A stretch of DNA of 64,000 nt. It comes from Alteromonas antoniana (GTDB lineage Bacteria > Pseudomonadota > Gammaproteobacteria > Enterobacterales > Alteromonadaceae). Positions within the stretch are counted from its first letter, which is position 1. Each line of letters opens with the position of its first letter. The position numbers were made by a program, and so were the translations under genes. The stretch lies in contig NZ_JAESDH010000011.1 in the NCBI RefSeq assembly GCF_019249295.1, positions 92,928 to 156,927 of the forward strand, written 5' to 3'. This document shows, in pieces, positions 45,084 to 55,100 of the stretch. The notes beneath the pieces were generated by a model. It was given only the letters and a program-made list of their open reading frames with translations, had not been told where the DNA came from and made no database searches.

Positions 45084-45160
45084 AGGGGTGTAGTTCGAAT
45101 TGGTAGAACAGCGGTCTCCAAAACCGATGGTTGGGGGTTCGAGTCCCTCCACCCCTGCCA
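45084..45160 (+). tRNA. tRNA-Trp (anticodon CCA)
   Basis: The acceptor stem AGGGGTG (45084-45090) pairs with CACCCCT (45150-45156); discriminator G and encoded CCA end at 45160. The anticodon CCA lies in GTCTCCAAAAC, and the T-loop is GGTTCGAGTCC. Position before secE is a frequent gammaproteobacterial arrangement. Confidence 0.97.
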
Positions 45161-45340
45161 AATTTTGAAATTGATACGTTGCAGGATGGATTAATTCCCA
45201 AACGCAATCGGAGAGCATAACGGTGGAGGGTGAGAACCGCCATCGGGGTTTGACAAATCGTCGGGAACGATTTGTGCCGCTTATGCGCCGCTTGCGGTCA
45301 GATACAGGATGTATCTGAGGAAATCCCTCCACCCCTGCCA
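45144..45340 (+). repeat. tRNA-3'-end direct repeat enclosing a structured 163-nt spacer (rtT-like)
   Basis: The last 17 nt of the tRNA, TCCCTCCACCCCTGCCA, occur at 45144-45160 and again at 45324-45340, a 180-nt period. The spacer has hairpins ACAAATCGT/ACGATTTGT (45253-45275), CCGC-TT-GCGG near 45290 and GATACA/TGTATC (45301-45315), plus GGTGGAGGG (45222-45230), complementary to CCCTCCACC in the repeat. The design matches the ~178-bp tRNA-terminal repeats of E. coli tyrT; sequence identity is not claimed. Confidence 0.7.
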
Positions 45341-45350
45341 GATTATTCGT

Positions 45351-45372
45351 CAGCCGCGTAATTTCGCGGCTG
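45351..45372 (+). terminator. Hairpin between the tRNA repeat unit and secE
   Basis: CAGCCGCG (45351-45358) / CGCGGCTG (45365-45372), followed by ATTTAAAA. It could end the tRNA transcript partially or mark a processing site. Confidence 0.5.
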
Positions 45373-45406
45373 ATTTAAAACGACGCAGTAGTGCTAGGAT
45401 CGTGAC

Positions 45407-45784
45407 ATGAGCGAAAAAACGGAAAAACAGTCCAACCCACTGGACATGTTAAAATGGCTGGTAGTGTTCGCACTGCTTGCTGGACTGGTAACCGCCAATA
45501 CCATGTACGGTGAAATTTCCGTACTGTATCGTGCACTGGTTGCTGTTGTTGTTGTGGTTATCGCTGGCTTTATTGCCGCTACCACGGAAAAGGGCAGCAC
45601 CTTTCTGAACTTTGCCAAAGAATCTCGCATGGAAGTGCGCAAGGTTGTCTGGCCCACACGTCAGGAAGCCAACCAGACCACGCTTATCGTATTGGCCGCA
45701 ACACTGGTCATGGCGCTGGTGCTGTGGGGTATTGATGGCATTCTGGTGCGTCTGGTAAGTTTTATCACGGGAATAGGAGCGTAA
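45407..45784 (+). CDS. secE: Preprotein translocase subunit SecE
   Basis: 125-aa inner-membrane subunit of SecYEG. Three membrane helices (about 16-32, 41-58, 94-115), the three-helix form of gammaproteobacteria, and the conserved cytoplasmic amphipathic helix with EVRKVVWPTRQEA (about 75-88). AGGA lies 8 nt before ATG 45407. nusG follows 3 nt after the stop. Confidence 0.96.
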   Translation: MSEKTEKQSNPLDMLKWLVVFALLAGLVTANTMYGEISVLYRALVAVVVVVIAGFIAATTEKGSTFLNFAKESRMEVRKVVWPTRQEANQTTLIVLAATLVMALVLWGIDGILVRLVSFITGIGA

Positions 45785-45787
45785 CGT

Positions 45788-46333
45788 ATGTCTGAAGAAA
45801 ACAAAAAAAGATGGTACGTGGTACAGGCTTATTCTCAGTATGAGTCTCGCGTAAAGAAAACGCTGCTTGAATACATCAAAATGCATGGCATGGAAGACTA
45901 TTTTGGTCAGGTTTTAGTACCCACCGAAGAAGTGGTTGAAATGCGTGCCGGGCAAAAGCGTAAATCTGAGCGCAAGTTCTACCCTGGTTATGTGCTGGTA
46001 GAAATGGAAATGAATGAAGATTCATGGCACCTGGTGAAAAGCGTTCCTCGTGTGCTGGGCTTTATCGGCGGAACATCAGACCGTCCTATGCCGATTTCAC
46101 AGAAAGAAGCTGACGCTATCCTTAACCGTCTTGAAGAATCGGTGGATAAGCCAAAGCCAAAAACCTTGTTCGAACCAGGCGAAGTGGTTCGCGTTACCGA
46201 TGGTCCATTTGCCGATTTCAACGGTGTGGTAGAAGAAGTCGATTACGAAAAAAGCCGCGTGAAAGTGTCGGTACTGATTTTCGGTCGTTCTACCCCGGTA
46301 GATCTGGAATTTGGTCAGGTAGAAAAAGGCTAA
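45788..46333 (+). CDS. nusG: Transcription termination/antitermination factor NusG
   Basis: 181-aa protein with the NGN domain ([19 protein letters not shown] at the start, [15 protein letters not shown]) and a C-terminal KOW domain ([23 protein letters not shown], about 135-157). It binds RNA polymerase, Rho and ribosomal protein S10. It is cotranscribed with secE, and a strong terminator follows, so it is separated from the rplK operon here. Confidence 0.97.
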   Translation: MSEENKKRWYVVQAYSQYESRVKKTLLEYIKMHGMEDYFGQVLVPTEEVVEMRAGQKRKSERKFYPGYVLVEMEMNEDSWHLVKSVPRVLGFIGGTSDRPMPISQKEADAILNRLEESVDKPKPKTLFEPGEVVRVTDGPFADFNGVVEEVDYEKSRVKVSVLIFGRSTPVDLEFGQVEKG

Positions 46334-46355
46334 GCGTCTTTTTAACTGAATATAG

Positions 46356-46380
46356 AAAAGCGGCTTCGGTCGCTTTTTTT
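46356..46380 (+). terminator. Rho-independent terminator of secE-nusG
   Basis: Stem AAAAGCGGC / GTCGCTTTT with a stable C(UUCG)G tetraloop and a seven-T run, 22 nt after the nusG stop. Confidence 0.9.
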
Positions 46381-46519
46381 GTGTCTGTTCTGAAAAGCGG
46401 CAGGCGGTCTATGGAAGCTCATCAGACGCTGTCAGGTGCAACCGAATAAAAAAGTTATGCCAGCCTTACACGCGCAAATAATCAAAACCGGGCTTCAACC
46501 GAGGAAAAGACTGCTTCTG

Positions 46520-47482
46520 TCATTCCCATAACATGTCTTTTCGGTGGATAACAAATCGGTTGCGCCCTCCTTCTTTTGCAGAATATACGGCATTGTCAGC
46601 CAGTCGAATGACATCTTCAACTGAGCGCGACTGCGATAAGCTTGCAACTCCTGCGCTGAAAGAGACGGAAAATGGGGCCCGATCCCGGTTAAATATCTGC
46701 CCTTTGAGGATATTCTGAAGACGGGTGAGAAAAATAGCGGATTGATCGACAGTACATTGCGGCAGGACTGCAATAAATTCCTCGCCTCCCCAACGACCCA
46801 GCGCATCGCCGTCACGTGCAGCATGGCGCATCAATTCTGCAAATCGTTTTAAAACAAGATCGCCAGCGTCATGGCCGTACTGGTCATTGATTTTTTTAAA
46901 GTGGTCAAGGTCAATGAAGATGACCGTGCAGTCGTCGCTACTGCGCTGATAGTTGTGCCAGTAAAGCTCCAGATAGCTGGCGATAAAGCGCCGGTTGTTT
47001 AAGCCGGTTAACGGATCAGTTGTGGACTCGAGACGGGCTTTACGCAACATCGCTCCCTGCGAACGCTTTTGTTCAGCAATATCGCGAAGCCTTGCTGTAA
47101 ACCGGGAAAGCTGCTCATCAAGCTGAACCAGCACTGCCATCGGTTTACCGGTTAACCGGGACTGAAGCATTGACGCATAAGCGGGTGTAACAGGATCCTT
47201 GTAAGACTGCGTTCGGAAACAAATACGAAACGGAATTAGTCCGTTTTTTTGTAATGCGCGCTGCAATATTTCACTGACAGAGCCGTGGCGGGATATCACT
47301 TCGGCAAACTGCGGTAACGCATCGCCCACCTGGCCTCCGTAAAATCGCTCAGAAAAGCGGTTGTTGTAATGCAGTACGTTGCCAGCGTGATCTGTGATAA
47401 CCGCAGCCTCTGTGATATTTTCCATGATTGCCCGGGTGCTGATATGTTTTTCCAGGTCCTCTTTATCCAGAGAAAAACTCAT
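46520..47482 (-). CDS. PAS-GGDEF diguanylate cyclase
   Basis: 320-aa soluble cyclase. A PAS-like domain (about 15-110; MENITEAAVITDHAGNVLHYNNRFSERF) is joined by a coiled linker (about 125-155) to a GGDEF domain: TDPLTGLNNRRF, FIDLDHFKKIND, and the active site GRWGGEEF. The RDGD inhibitory site lies five residues before GGEEF, so product inhibition is expected. The start at 47482 gives a 20-nt overlap with the upstream gene; ATG 47494 is an alternative. It is the second gene of a sensor-cyclase pair inserted between nusG and rplK. Confidence 0.9.
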   Translation of the reverse strand: MSFSLDKEDLEKHISTRAIMENITEAAVITDHAGNVLHYNNRFSERFYGGQVGDALPQFAEVISRHGSVSEILQRALQKNGLIPFRICFRTQSYKDPVTPAYASMLQSRLTGKPMAVLVQLDEQLSRFTARLRDIAEQKRSQGAMLRKARLESTTDPLTGLNNRRFIASYLELYWHNYQRSSDDCTVIFIDLDHFKKINDQYGHDAGDLVLKRFAELMRHAARDGDALGRWGGEEFIAVLPQCTVDQSAIFLTRLQNILKGQIFNRDRAPFSVSFSAGVASLSQSRSVEDVIRLADNAVYSAKEGGRNRFVIHRKDMLWE

Positions 47483-47996
47483 AGGCAATCTCATGATCTA
47501 CGTTGTCAGGTTTAAGATGGATAATAATGTTGCAATGCCCATCGCCATTCGCGATAGTCTTATCCAGCTCGATTGCGGCATATCCGGTGGCATCAGAGGT
47601 GATTTTTCCGAAAACATTTGCTGTCATGGCACACAGAGAACGCCTCTGAATTACGGCGTCGCCAAACGGACATCGTTTATTGTGAAGCACAATTTTTACC
47701 GGCGAAACACTGCGGATACTAAATTCACCGCCAATACGCCGTTTAAGGTCAACAAGGATATGCGCAATGTTTAAAGGAGACATCAGCATATCAGGCACTG
47801 CTTGCTGATACTGATGCTGGAACAACACGCTGATTTTATCTGCTACCATCCCAAGAAAGCCGCGACACTCCTCTGTGCCAATGACATCTTCCATTAGTGA
47901 ATCCAGCTCGGTCAGTATAGACAGGTAAAACGTTTCTTTGTTTACACTAATATCTTTGCTGGCGATTATTTGTCCAATATCATCATAAGCCGCCAT
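47463..47996 (-). CDS. Putative MetOD1-type sensor/output domain protein
   Basis: 177-aa soluble protein. After a helical N-terminus comes GFLGMVADKISVLFQ, then a cysteine-bearing core: LHNKRCPFGDAVIQRRSLCAMT (about 105-126) and IANGDGHCNIIIHL near the end. This order of CPFG, LC and GDxxC is what I associate with methanogen output domain 1, related in shape to V4R-like ligand-binding domains; recalled from memory, not searched. Cys residues suggest metal or redox sensing. AAGGAG precedes ATG 47996. It overlaps the PAS-GGDEF gene and probably feeds that cyclase. Confidence 0.6.
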   Translation of the reverse strand: MAAYDDIGQIIASKDISVNKETFYLSILTELDSLMEDVIGTEECRGFLGMVADKISVLFQHQYQQAVPDMLMSPLNIAHILVDLKRRIGGEFSIRSVSPVKIVLHNKRCPFGDAVIQRRSLCAMTANVFGKITSDATGYAAIELDKTIANGDGHCNIIIHLKPDNVDHEIAYEFFSG

Positions 47997-48030
47997 CGCA
48001 ACTCCTTATTCGAAATCCTTCCGAAGGTAA

Positions 48031-48059
48031 GTGATAGTTGCGCACAGGCGGTACGTCAA
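48031..48059 (-). promoter_or_regulatory. Putative promoter of the sensor-cyclase pair
   Basis: Minus-strand TTGACG (48059-48054) and TATCAC (48036-48031) with a 17-nt spacer, about 30 nt before the strong AAGGAG site. Confidence 0.45.
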
Positions 48060-48188
48060 ATGAACAGCCTAAAATGACAAGTTTCTAATGCATCCGTAAC
48101 CGTTGCTTACAATGAATATGTCAGCAGTAGTTAGCCTGAGGAAAGGAACGTGATAGCGTGGCAACGTCGATATTCAAAGGACGTGATT

Positions 48189-49388
48189 ATGATGCAAACA
48201 ACGCGTATGGAATCAATCTCTGGGCGGAAAGGTAAGAAGAAAGGCCTTGCCAGAGCGTATCGTTTTACTACCTTACTCACGATGTTCATACAGCTATCGG
48301 TGCTTAGTGGCGCATCTGCCCACGCTGATGAACCTGATTCTGAGTGGCCGCTACTCGAAAATGCACTCAAACAACATATCAGCACGCATCACATTCCGGG
48401 TGTTGCTGCAGCGGTAGTGTACGACGGACAACCTGTATGGCAGTTTGCGCATGGCTATGCAGAGCAAAATAAGGAAGTGCCTGTCACGTTGGATACACCG
48501 TTTTGGATTGCGTCGGTTACGAAGCCGTTCGTCGCGATGACCTACCTGGCGCTGGCACACGAAAATAGCATTGACCTGGAAGAACGCGCCGCTGACACGC
48601 CAGACTTTACCGGTTTATGCGAATGGCTGGCGTCAACCACAATTCCGTTTGCAGCGGGAATGACCTGCGACCCGGGAATCACGATTGACCACATTCTCAA
48701 ACATCAGTCGAATGGCGAGCCGGGGACTACCTTCATGTATAACCCCATCCTGTACTCAAGGTTATCCAGACATTTAGAACACAAGCTGGGAGCCGGGGTA
48801 GATGCCGTGGAGGGCAGGCACAATGAACTCGGACGCCAGATAGAAAAACGCCTGCTGAGTCCGGCTGGAATGACCGATACCATGGGAAGTATGTGGGACC
48901 CACAGAAAGCCAGGGTATTACAGCGCATGGCAGACGGCTTTAACATCACACCAGAAGACAGACTGATAAAGCTGGCGCAACCGGATAAACACATTGCAGG
49001 CGGGGCAGGTATCGTCTCAACTGTGTCTGATCTGGTAAAATTCGAGCGCTACGTTATGCAAGGAGACGTATTGCCTGAGAATGTGAAAGATACCTTATCA
49101 CGCTGGCCCACCTTCAATGATGGTTCTCCTGCACCCTATGGCTATGGGTGGTATTTTGAAAAAACAGGGAGCCATAAGCTGATGTGGCATAGCGGATGGG
49201 ACCCGGAAAATGGTTACTCAGCCATGTACCTGCGGGTTCCTGAACGTCAGTTGGCACTGATAATCCTTGCCAACAGCGAAGCCATTTACTGGGACAATAG
49301 CCTGACCAAAGCTGAGATAGTCAAATCGCCACTGGCAAGTGCTTTTTTAGCGGATATGGAAAACGTTGGGGGAAACCACAAAAAATAA
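48189..49388 (+). CDS. Beta-lactamase-family serine hydrolase (class C-like)
   Basis: 399-aa exported protein: long basic N-region, hydrophobic segment LLTMFIQLSVLSGASAHA, then a penicillin-binding fold. The nucleophile motif SxxK is ASVTKPF (Ser about 107). The YxN-type motif appears as FMYNPILY, and the third motif as WHSGWDP (HxG). These variants fit esterase/peptidase-like members more than true beta-lactamases. ATG 48189 has AAGGA 7 nt upstream; GTG 48150 with GAGG is a possible earlier start. It is the plus-strand gene of the insert before rplK. Confidence 0.85.
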   Translation: MMQTTRMESISGRKGKKKGLARAYRFTTLLTMFIQLSVLSGASAHADEPDSEWPLLENALKQHISTHHIPGVAAAVVYDGQPVWQFAHGYAEQNKEVPVTLDTPFWIASVTKPFVAMTYLALAHENSIDLEERAADTPDFTGLCEWLASTTIPFAAGMTCDPGITIDHILKHQSNGEPGTTFMYNPILYSRLSRHLEHKLGAGVDAVEGRHNELGRQIEKRLLSPAGMTDTMGSMWDPQKARVLQRMADGFNITPEDRLIKLAQPDKHIAGGAGIVSTVSDLVKFERYVMQGDVLPENVKDTLSRWPTFNDGSPAPYGYGWYFEKTGSHKLMWHSGWDPENGYSAMYLRVPERQLALIILANSEAIYWDNSLTKAEIVKSPLASAFLADMENVGGNHKK

Positions 49389-49400
49389 CCAATACAGGGC

Positions 49401-49429
49401 TTGCGGTGCATGGCTAATTGTTGTACATT
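49401..49429 (+). promoter_or_regulatory. Putative promoter of the rplK operon
   Basis: TTGCGG (49401-49406) and TACATT (49424-49429) with a 17-nt spacer, about 85 nt before rplK. The leader holds a 7-bp hairpin GCAAATA/TATTTGC (49465-49485). Confidence 0.5.
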
Positions 49430-49518
49430 ACGCGCCCTTTTAAACGGAACGGGGAGCCGTTGGAGCAAATAATCTCGATATTTGCGAGGCGCTAGACCCA
49501 AACACGAGAGTAAGCAAA

Positions 49519-49947
49519 ATGGCTAAAAAAGTAACTGGCTTAATTAAGCTTCAGGTTGCAGCTGGTGCTGCAAACCCTTCTCCACCAGTTGGTCCTGCAC
49601 TGGGTCAGCATGGTGTGAACATCATGGAATTCTGTAAAGCGTTCAACGCGAAAACAGAAAGCCTTGAGAAAGGCGCTCCGGTACCTGTAGAAATTACGGT
49701 ATACGAAGATCGTTCTTTCACATTCGAAACAAAAACGCCTCCTGCTTCTTACCTGCTGAAAAAAGCTGCGGGTATCAAGAGCGGTTCAGGCCGTCCAAAC
49801 ACAGAAAAAGTGGGTAAAGTTACCCGTGCTCAGTTGGAAGAAATTGCCAAGACTAAAGAGCCGGATCTGACTGCCGCTGATCTGGACGCAGCAGTACGTA
49901 CTATTGCGGGTTCTGCTCGCTCAATGGGCTTGAACGTAGAGGACTAA
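49519..49947 (+). CDS. rplK: 50S ribosomal protein L11
   Basis: 142-aa protein of the GTPase-associated centre that binds 23S rRNA with L10. It has [28 protein letters not shown] at the N-terminus with the thiostrepton-region prolines, and a C-terminal rRNA-binding domain ending [12 protein letters not shown]. First gene of the rplKAJL-rpoBC unit, 4 nt before rplA. Codon use is strongly biased, as in highly expressed genes. Confidence 0.98.
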   Translation: MAKKVTGLIKLQVAAGAANPSPPVGPALGQHGVNIMEFCKAFNAKTESLEKGAPVPVEITVYEDRSFTFETKTPPASYLLKKAAGIKSGSGRPNTEKVGKVTRAQLEEIAKTKEPDLTAADLDAAVRTIAGSARSMGLNVED

Positions 49948-49951
49948 TCGA

Positions 49952-50647
49952 ATGGCTAAATTATCTAAACGCGCTCGCCTGATCCGCGACAAAGTAGACG
50001 CGACTAAAGAATACGAAATCAGCGAAGCGGTTGCCCTTCTTAAAGAGCTGGCAACTGCCAAGTTCGCTGAAAGTGTTGACGTAGCTGTTAACCTGGGTAT
50101 CGATGCGAAGAAATCTGACCAAAACGTTCGTGGTGCAACTGTACTGCCTAACGGTACTGGTAAAGACGTTCGCGTTGCTGTTTTCACCCAGGGTGCTAAC
50201 GCTGACGCAGCAAAAGAAGCCGGTGCCGACATCGTAGGTATGGAAGACCTGGCTGAACAGGTTAAGAAAGGCGAAATGAACTTTGACGTGGTTGTAGCCA
50301 GCCCTGACGCGATGCGCGTTGTTGGTCAGCTAGGTCAGATTCTTGGTCCACGTGGCCTGATGCCTAACCCTAAAACTGGCACAGTAACGCCAGACGTAGC
50401 CACTGCTGTTAAAAATGCAAAAGCTGGTCAGGTTCGTTACAGAAACGACAAAAACGGTATCATCCACGCAAGCATTGGTAAAATTGCTTTTGAAGCAAAC
50501 CAAATTCAGGAAAACCTGGAAGCGCTGCTGGAAGCACTGAAGAAAGCCAAGCCTTCTTCTGCTAAAGGTACCTATATCAAGAAAGTTAGCCTGAGCACCA
50601 CAATGGGCGCCGGCGTAACGCTTGATAAGGCCAGTGTAGGTCAGTAA
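49952..50647 (+). CDS. rplA: 50S ribosomal protein L1
   Basis: 231-aa protein of the L1 stalk; in E. coli it also represses translation of its own L11-L1 mRNA. Two-domain L1 pattern: [56 protein letters not shown] and [15 protein letters not shown]. It follows rplK by 4 nt. A 307-nt leader separates it from rplJ. Confidence 0.98.
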   Translation: MAKLSKRARLIRDKVDATKEYEISEAVALLKELATAKFAESVDVAVNLGIDAKKSDQNVRGATVLPNGTGKDVRVAVFTQGANADAAKEAGADIVGMEDLAEQVKKGEMNFDVVVASPDAMRVVGQLGQILGPRGLMPNPKTGTVTPDVATAVKNAKAGQVRYRNDKNGIIHASIGKIAFEANQIQENLEALLEALKKAKPSSAKGTYIKKVSLSTTMGAGVTLDKASVGQ

Positions 50648-50954
50648 TTCTTGGTTGGTGATATTTCACCAACGTCTCTGAAAGGTTATGGGTTGGAGCT
50701 GTAAGACAGCAGTGCTTGACTGCAGCTCCCGTCCAAGACCGCAGGTGTCATACAGCAAAAGAGGTAAGAGAACTTTTGCATTCAATGTGTGACTTAATCC
50801 AACAGCCTGCGCAGACGGTGGTTTGACTCAGACTCTCTGGGGTAACAAACACCGTAGAGCGGTATCAACGGCGAAAGCCCGCGATATCAATCTGTGAACC
50901 CTGATGTGGTAAGCAAATGATTGTGAACGCATCAGATACAAAGAGGTGAACTCA
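50648..50954 (+). ncRNA. L10 leader (ribosomal protein autoregulatory RNA)
   Basis: The 307-nt gap before rplJ carries no gene. It starts with a hairpin GTTGGTGA/TCACCAAC (50654-50673), then GGAGCTG (50695-50701) paired with CAGCTCC (50723-50729), followed by GTCCAAGACC, the pattern of the L10 leader where L10-(L12)4 binds to repress rplJL. The last part folds toward the rplJ start region. Confidence 0.75.
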
Positions 50955-51473
50955 GTGGCACTAGGTTTAGCAGCAAAGAAAGAGATCGTAGCAGAGGTAT
51001 CCGAAGTTGCATCTCGCGCTCTATCCGTTGCCGTCGCTGAATACCGTGGGATGGAAGTTGCAGAACTGACTGACCTGCGTGTTAAAGCTCGTGAGCAAGG
51101 CGTATACCTGAAGGTTGTACGTAATACTCTGGCGAAACGCGCTCTGGCAGACAGTAAATTTGCAGACTTGGACAGCGCTTTAACTGGTCCTCTTATCTAC
51201 GGCTTCTCTATTGATGCACCGGGTGGTGCAGCGCGTCTTTTCAAAGACTATGCGAAGTCAAACGATAAGTTGAAAGTTACAGCACTTTCTATTGGTAGTG
51301 GTCTTCTTGGTCCAGAAAAACTGGATGCAGTGGCTTCACTTCCGACCCGCGACGAAGCGCTTGCGAAACTACTTGCAACCTTCAAAGCACCGGTGGGCAA
51401 ATTCGTTCAAACTATCAACGAAGTACCTACCAAATTTGTGCGCGTATTGGCGGCGATCAAAGACACCAAGTAA
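50955..51473 (+). CDS. rplJ: 50S ribosomal protein L10
   Basis: 172-aa stalk base protein that carries the L7/L12 dimers. [23 protein letters not shown] matches the E. coli start, followed by [15 protein letters not shown] and [16 protein letters not shown]. The GTG at 50955 is chosen over an in-frame GTG at 50946 since MAL is the conserved N-terminus and AGAGG lies 8 nt upstream. Translation is expected to be controlled by its leader. Confidence 0.97.
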   Translation: MALGLAAKKEIVAEVSEVASRALSVAVAEYRGMEVAELTDLRVKAREQGVYLKVVRNTLAKRALADSKFADLDSALTGPLIYGFSIDAPGGAARLFKDYAKSNDKLKVTALSIGSGLLGPEKLDAVASLPTRDEALAKLLATFKAPVGKFVQTINEVPTKFVRVLAAIKDTK

Positions 51474-51529
51474 TTGGCGTTTTTGGCATATTGATTTTTT
51501 TAACTATTTAAACCCAGGAGTTTAGAGAA

Positions 51530-51901
51530 ATGGCTCTAACCAAAGAAGATATCTTGAACGCGATTGCTGAAATGCCAGTTATGGAACTGGTTGAGCTAAT
51601 CGAAGCAGCTGAAGAAAAATTCGGCGTTGAAGCAACAGCTGCTGTTGCAGCTGCTGCACCAGTAGCTGCTGCTGAAGCTGCAGAAGAGAAAACTGAATTC
51701 GACGTTGTTATGACTTCATTCGGTGGTAACAAAGTTGCAGTTATCAAAGCAGTTCGCGGCGCAACTGGTCTTGGCCTGAAAGAAGCGAAAGAAGTAGTTG
51801 AATCTGCTCCTAAAGCTATCAAAGAAGGCGTAAGCAAAGATGAAGCTGAAGCACTGAAGAAAGAGCTTGAAGAAGCTGGTGCAGAAGTAGAAATCAAGTA
51901 A
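51530..51901 (+). CDS. rplL: 50S ribosomal protein L7/L12
   Basis: 123-aa acidic stalk protein that recruits translation factors. N-terminal dimer domain ([30 protein letters not shown]), Ala-rich hinge (about 37-53) and C-terminal factor-binding domain ([31 protein letters not shown]). GGAG precedes ATG 51530. An attenuator follows before rpoB. Confidence 0.98.
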   Translation: MALTKEDILNAIAEMPVMELVELIEAAEEKFGVEATAAVAAAAPVAAAEAAEEKTEFDVVMTSFGGNKVAVIKAVRGATGLGLKEAKEVVESAPKAIKEGVSKDEAEALKKELEEAGAEVEIK

Positions 51902-51933
51902 TCTGACATTCAGATTACCTGCCTGAGACGGCG

Positions 51934-51967
51934 AGGCTGGTGGTTATTATTGACCACCAGCCTTTTT
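51934..51967 (+). terminator. Attenuator between rplL and rpoB
   Basis: Eleven-pair stem AGGCTGGTGGT / ACCACCAGCCT (51934-51944 with 51953-51963) and a five-T run. As in E. coli, a partial terminator here would set RNA polymerase lower than ribosomal protein output. The following stretch to 52193 has only a small ACCAAT/ATTGGT dyad near 52047-52076. Confidence 0.85.
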
Positions 51968-52193
51968 GCGCTGTAGGGTGTACAGTTTTTAGCCCTTAAC
52001 TGTGCATTATCAGGAACTCCGGAAGTTCACCAAAAAAAGCATAAAACCAATAAGTTAACTAATAATTGGTTAAATTTTGTTGTATGCTGGTCGAATTGCC
52101 CGGAAAAGGGTCGTGGAAGTTTGTTGTTTGGTGCTTGTCTAGTGCATTTATCGAACAGCAGGTTGGGTCATAAATCAGCAGGCTGAGGAACCC

Positions 52194-55100
52194 ATGGTTT
52201 ACTCTTATAGCGAAAAGAAACGTATCCGTAAGGATTTTGGCAAACGCCCACAGGTATTGGAAATTCCATACCTTCTTTCAATTCAGCTTGATTCCTTCAA
52301 AAAATTTATTGAAATCGATTCTGATGGTCAGTACGGACTGGAAGCTGCCTTCCGCTCTGTATTCCCTATCAAAAGCTATTCAGGCAACTCAGAGCTTCAG
52401 TATGTAAGCTATCGTCTGGGTGAGCCGGTATTCGACGTCAAAGAATGTCAAATTCGTGGTGTCACTTATTCCGCTCCCTTAAGAGTAAAGCTGCGGTTAG
52501 TATTATTCGATAAAGAAGCCGCCCCAGGTACCGTAAAAGACATTAAAGAACAAGAAGTGTACATGGGTGAGATTCCATTAATGACAGAGAACGGTACGTT
52601 CGTCATTAACGGAACAGAGCGTGTTATCGTATCGCAGCTGCACCGTTCCCCTGGTGTATTCTTTGATCACGACAAAGGTAAAACGCACTCGTCTGGTAAA
52701 GTATTGTATAACGCTCGAGTTATTCCATACCGTGGTTCTTGGCTGGATTTCGAATTCGATCCAAAAGATAACCTGTTTGTACGTATCGACCGTCGTCGTA
52801 AATTGCCTGCAACCATCATCTTACGTGCACTGGAAATGACAACAGAAGAAATTCTGGAAATGTTCTTCGAGAAAGTGCAGGTTCGCATCGATAAAGATAA
52901 GTTGATGATGGAAGTGGTTCCGGATCGTCTGCGTGGTGAAACGGCGCAATTCGAAATTCTGGACAAAGAAGGCAACGTGGTTGTTGAAACTGGCCGTCGT
53001 ATTTCTGCGCGTCATACTCGCAGTCTTGAAAAAGCCGGTATCACTGAGCTTGAAGTACCAGCAGAATACCTGATTGGTAAAGTGTTCGCGGCGACTTACG
53101 TTAACGAAGACACTGGCGAAGTGATTGTAAATGCAAACGATGAACTGACACTGGAAAATCTGGCAGAGCTGAGCCAGGCCGGTATCAAAGAATTCGAAAC
53201 GCTTTACATTAACGAGCTGGATCACGGTTCGTATATTTCCGACACCTTGCGCATCGATTCAAGCACAAACCGTCTGGAAGCACTGGTAGAAATCTACCGC
53301 ATGATGCGTCCTGGTGAGCCACCAACGAAAGACGCTGCAGAAACGTTGTTCGATAACCTGTTCTTCTCTGAAGAGCGTTACGATCTGTCTTCTGTTGGTC
53401 GCATGAAGTTCAACCGTCGCCTTGGCCGCGAAGAACTGGTTGGCAACGGTACGCTGGATCGTGACGATATCGTCTCTGTGATGAAGCAGTTGATCGAAAT
53501 CCGTGACGGTAAAGACGAGGTGGACGATATCGATCACCTGGGTAACCGTCGTATCCGTTCTGTTGGTGAAATGGCAGAAAACCAGTTCCGTGTCGGTCTG
53601 GTACGTGTTGAGCGTGCGGTTAAAGAACGTCTGAGCTTAGGCGATCTTGATAGCACGATGCCTCAGGATCTGATCAACGCCAAGCCAATCTCTGCTGCAG
53701 TAAAAGAATTCTTTGGTTCTTCTCAGCTGTCGCAGTTTATGGATCAGAACAACCCGCTGTCAGAAGTGACGCACAAGCGTCGTATTTCTGCATTAGGCCC
53801 GGGCGGTCTGACACGTGAACGTGCAGGCTTCGAAGTTCGAGACGTACACCCGACGCACTACGGTCGTCTGTGTCCAATCGAAACGCCTGAAGGTCCAAAC
53901 ATCGGTCTGATTAACTCATTGGCAAGCTTCGCGCGTACCAATGACTTTGGTTTCCTGGAAACTCCGTTCCGTCGCATCGTCGATGGTGTGGTTACCGAAG
54001 AAATCGATTATCTGTCGGCCATTGAAGAAGGCCAGTACGCCATCGCACAGGCAAACATTGCTCTGACCGAAGGCGGAGAACTGGTTGATGATCTGATTCC
54101 ATGTCGTCACCGTGGTGAAACCACGCTGATGCCGAAAGAAGACATCAAATATATGGACGTGTCTCCACAGCAGATCGTCTCAATCGCTGCCAGCATTATC
54201 CCGTTCCTTGAACACGATGATGCTAACCGTGCACTGATGGGTGCCAACATGCAACGTCAGGCAGTACCTACACTGCGTGCTGACAAGCCGCTGGTTGGTA
54301 CTGGTATGGAGAAAACCATTGCGGTTGACTCTGGTGTAACAGTTGTGGCGAAGCGTGGCGGTGTGGTTGATTACGTAGACGCGAGCCGTATCGTAATTAA
54401 GGTTGATGAAGAAGAAATGCTGGCAGGTGAAGCCGGTATTGATATCTACAACCTGACCAAGTACACCCGTTCGAACCAGAACACCTGTATTAACCAGAAA
54501 CCAACCTGTAACGTAGGTGATCCTATCGTTGCCGGTGACGTGCTGGCGGATGGTCCTTCAACGGACTTAGGTGACCTTGCACTGGGGCAGAACATGCGTA
54601 TCGCGTTCATGCCTTGGAACGGTTATAACTTCGAGGATTCTATCCTGATTTCTGAGCGTGTCGCTCAGGAAGACCGCTTTACGACTATCCACATTCAGGA
54701 GCTAAGCTGTATCGCTCGTGATACCAAGCTTGGGCCAGAAGAAATTTCTTCTGATATTCCTAACGTGGGTGAATCTGCGCTAAGCAAGCTTGATGAATCA
54801 GGCGTTGTTTACATCGGTGCAGAAGTAAAAGGCGGCGACATTCTGGTAGGTAAAGTGACGCCTAAGGGCGAAACGCAACTGACACCAGAAGAGAAACTGT
54901 TAAGAGCCATCTTCGGTGAAAAAGCGTCTGACGTGAAAGACACGTCTCTGCGTGTTCCTAACTCTGTTCACGGTACTGTAATTGACGTACAGGTATTTAC
55001 CCGTGACGGCGTAGAGAAAGACAAGCGCGCGCTGGAAATCGAAGACATGCAACTGCGTCAGGTTAAGAAAGATCTGTCTGACGAGTTCAACATTCTGGCT

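Noticed and set aside
45144..45340. attL/attR pair of a small integrated element at tRNA-Trp
   Set aside because: Only 163 nt lie between the repeats, with no integrase remnant; the tRNA-terminal-repeat explanation fits better.
48189..49388. True class C beta-lactamase (antibiotic resistance gene)
   Set aside because: Motifs YNP and HSG differ from the YxN/KTG of real AmpC; better called a serine hydrolase of the family.
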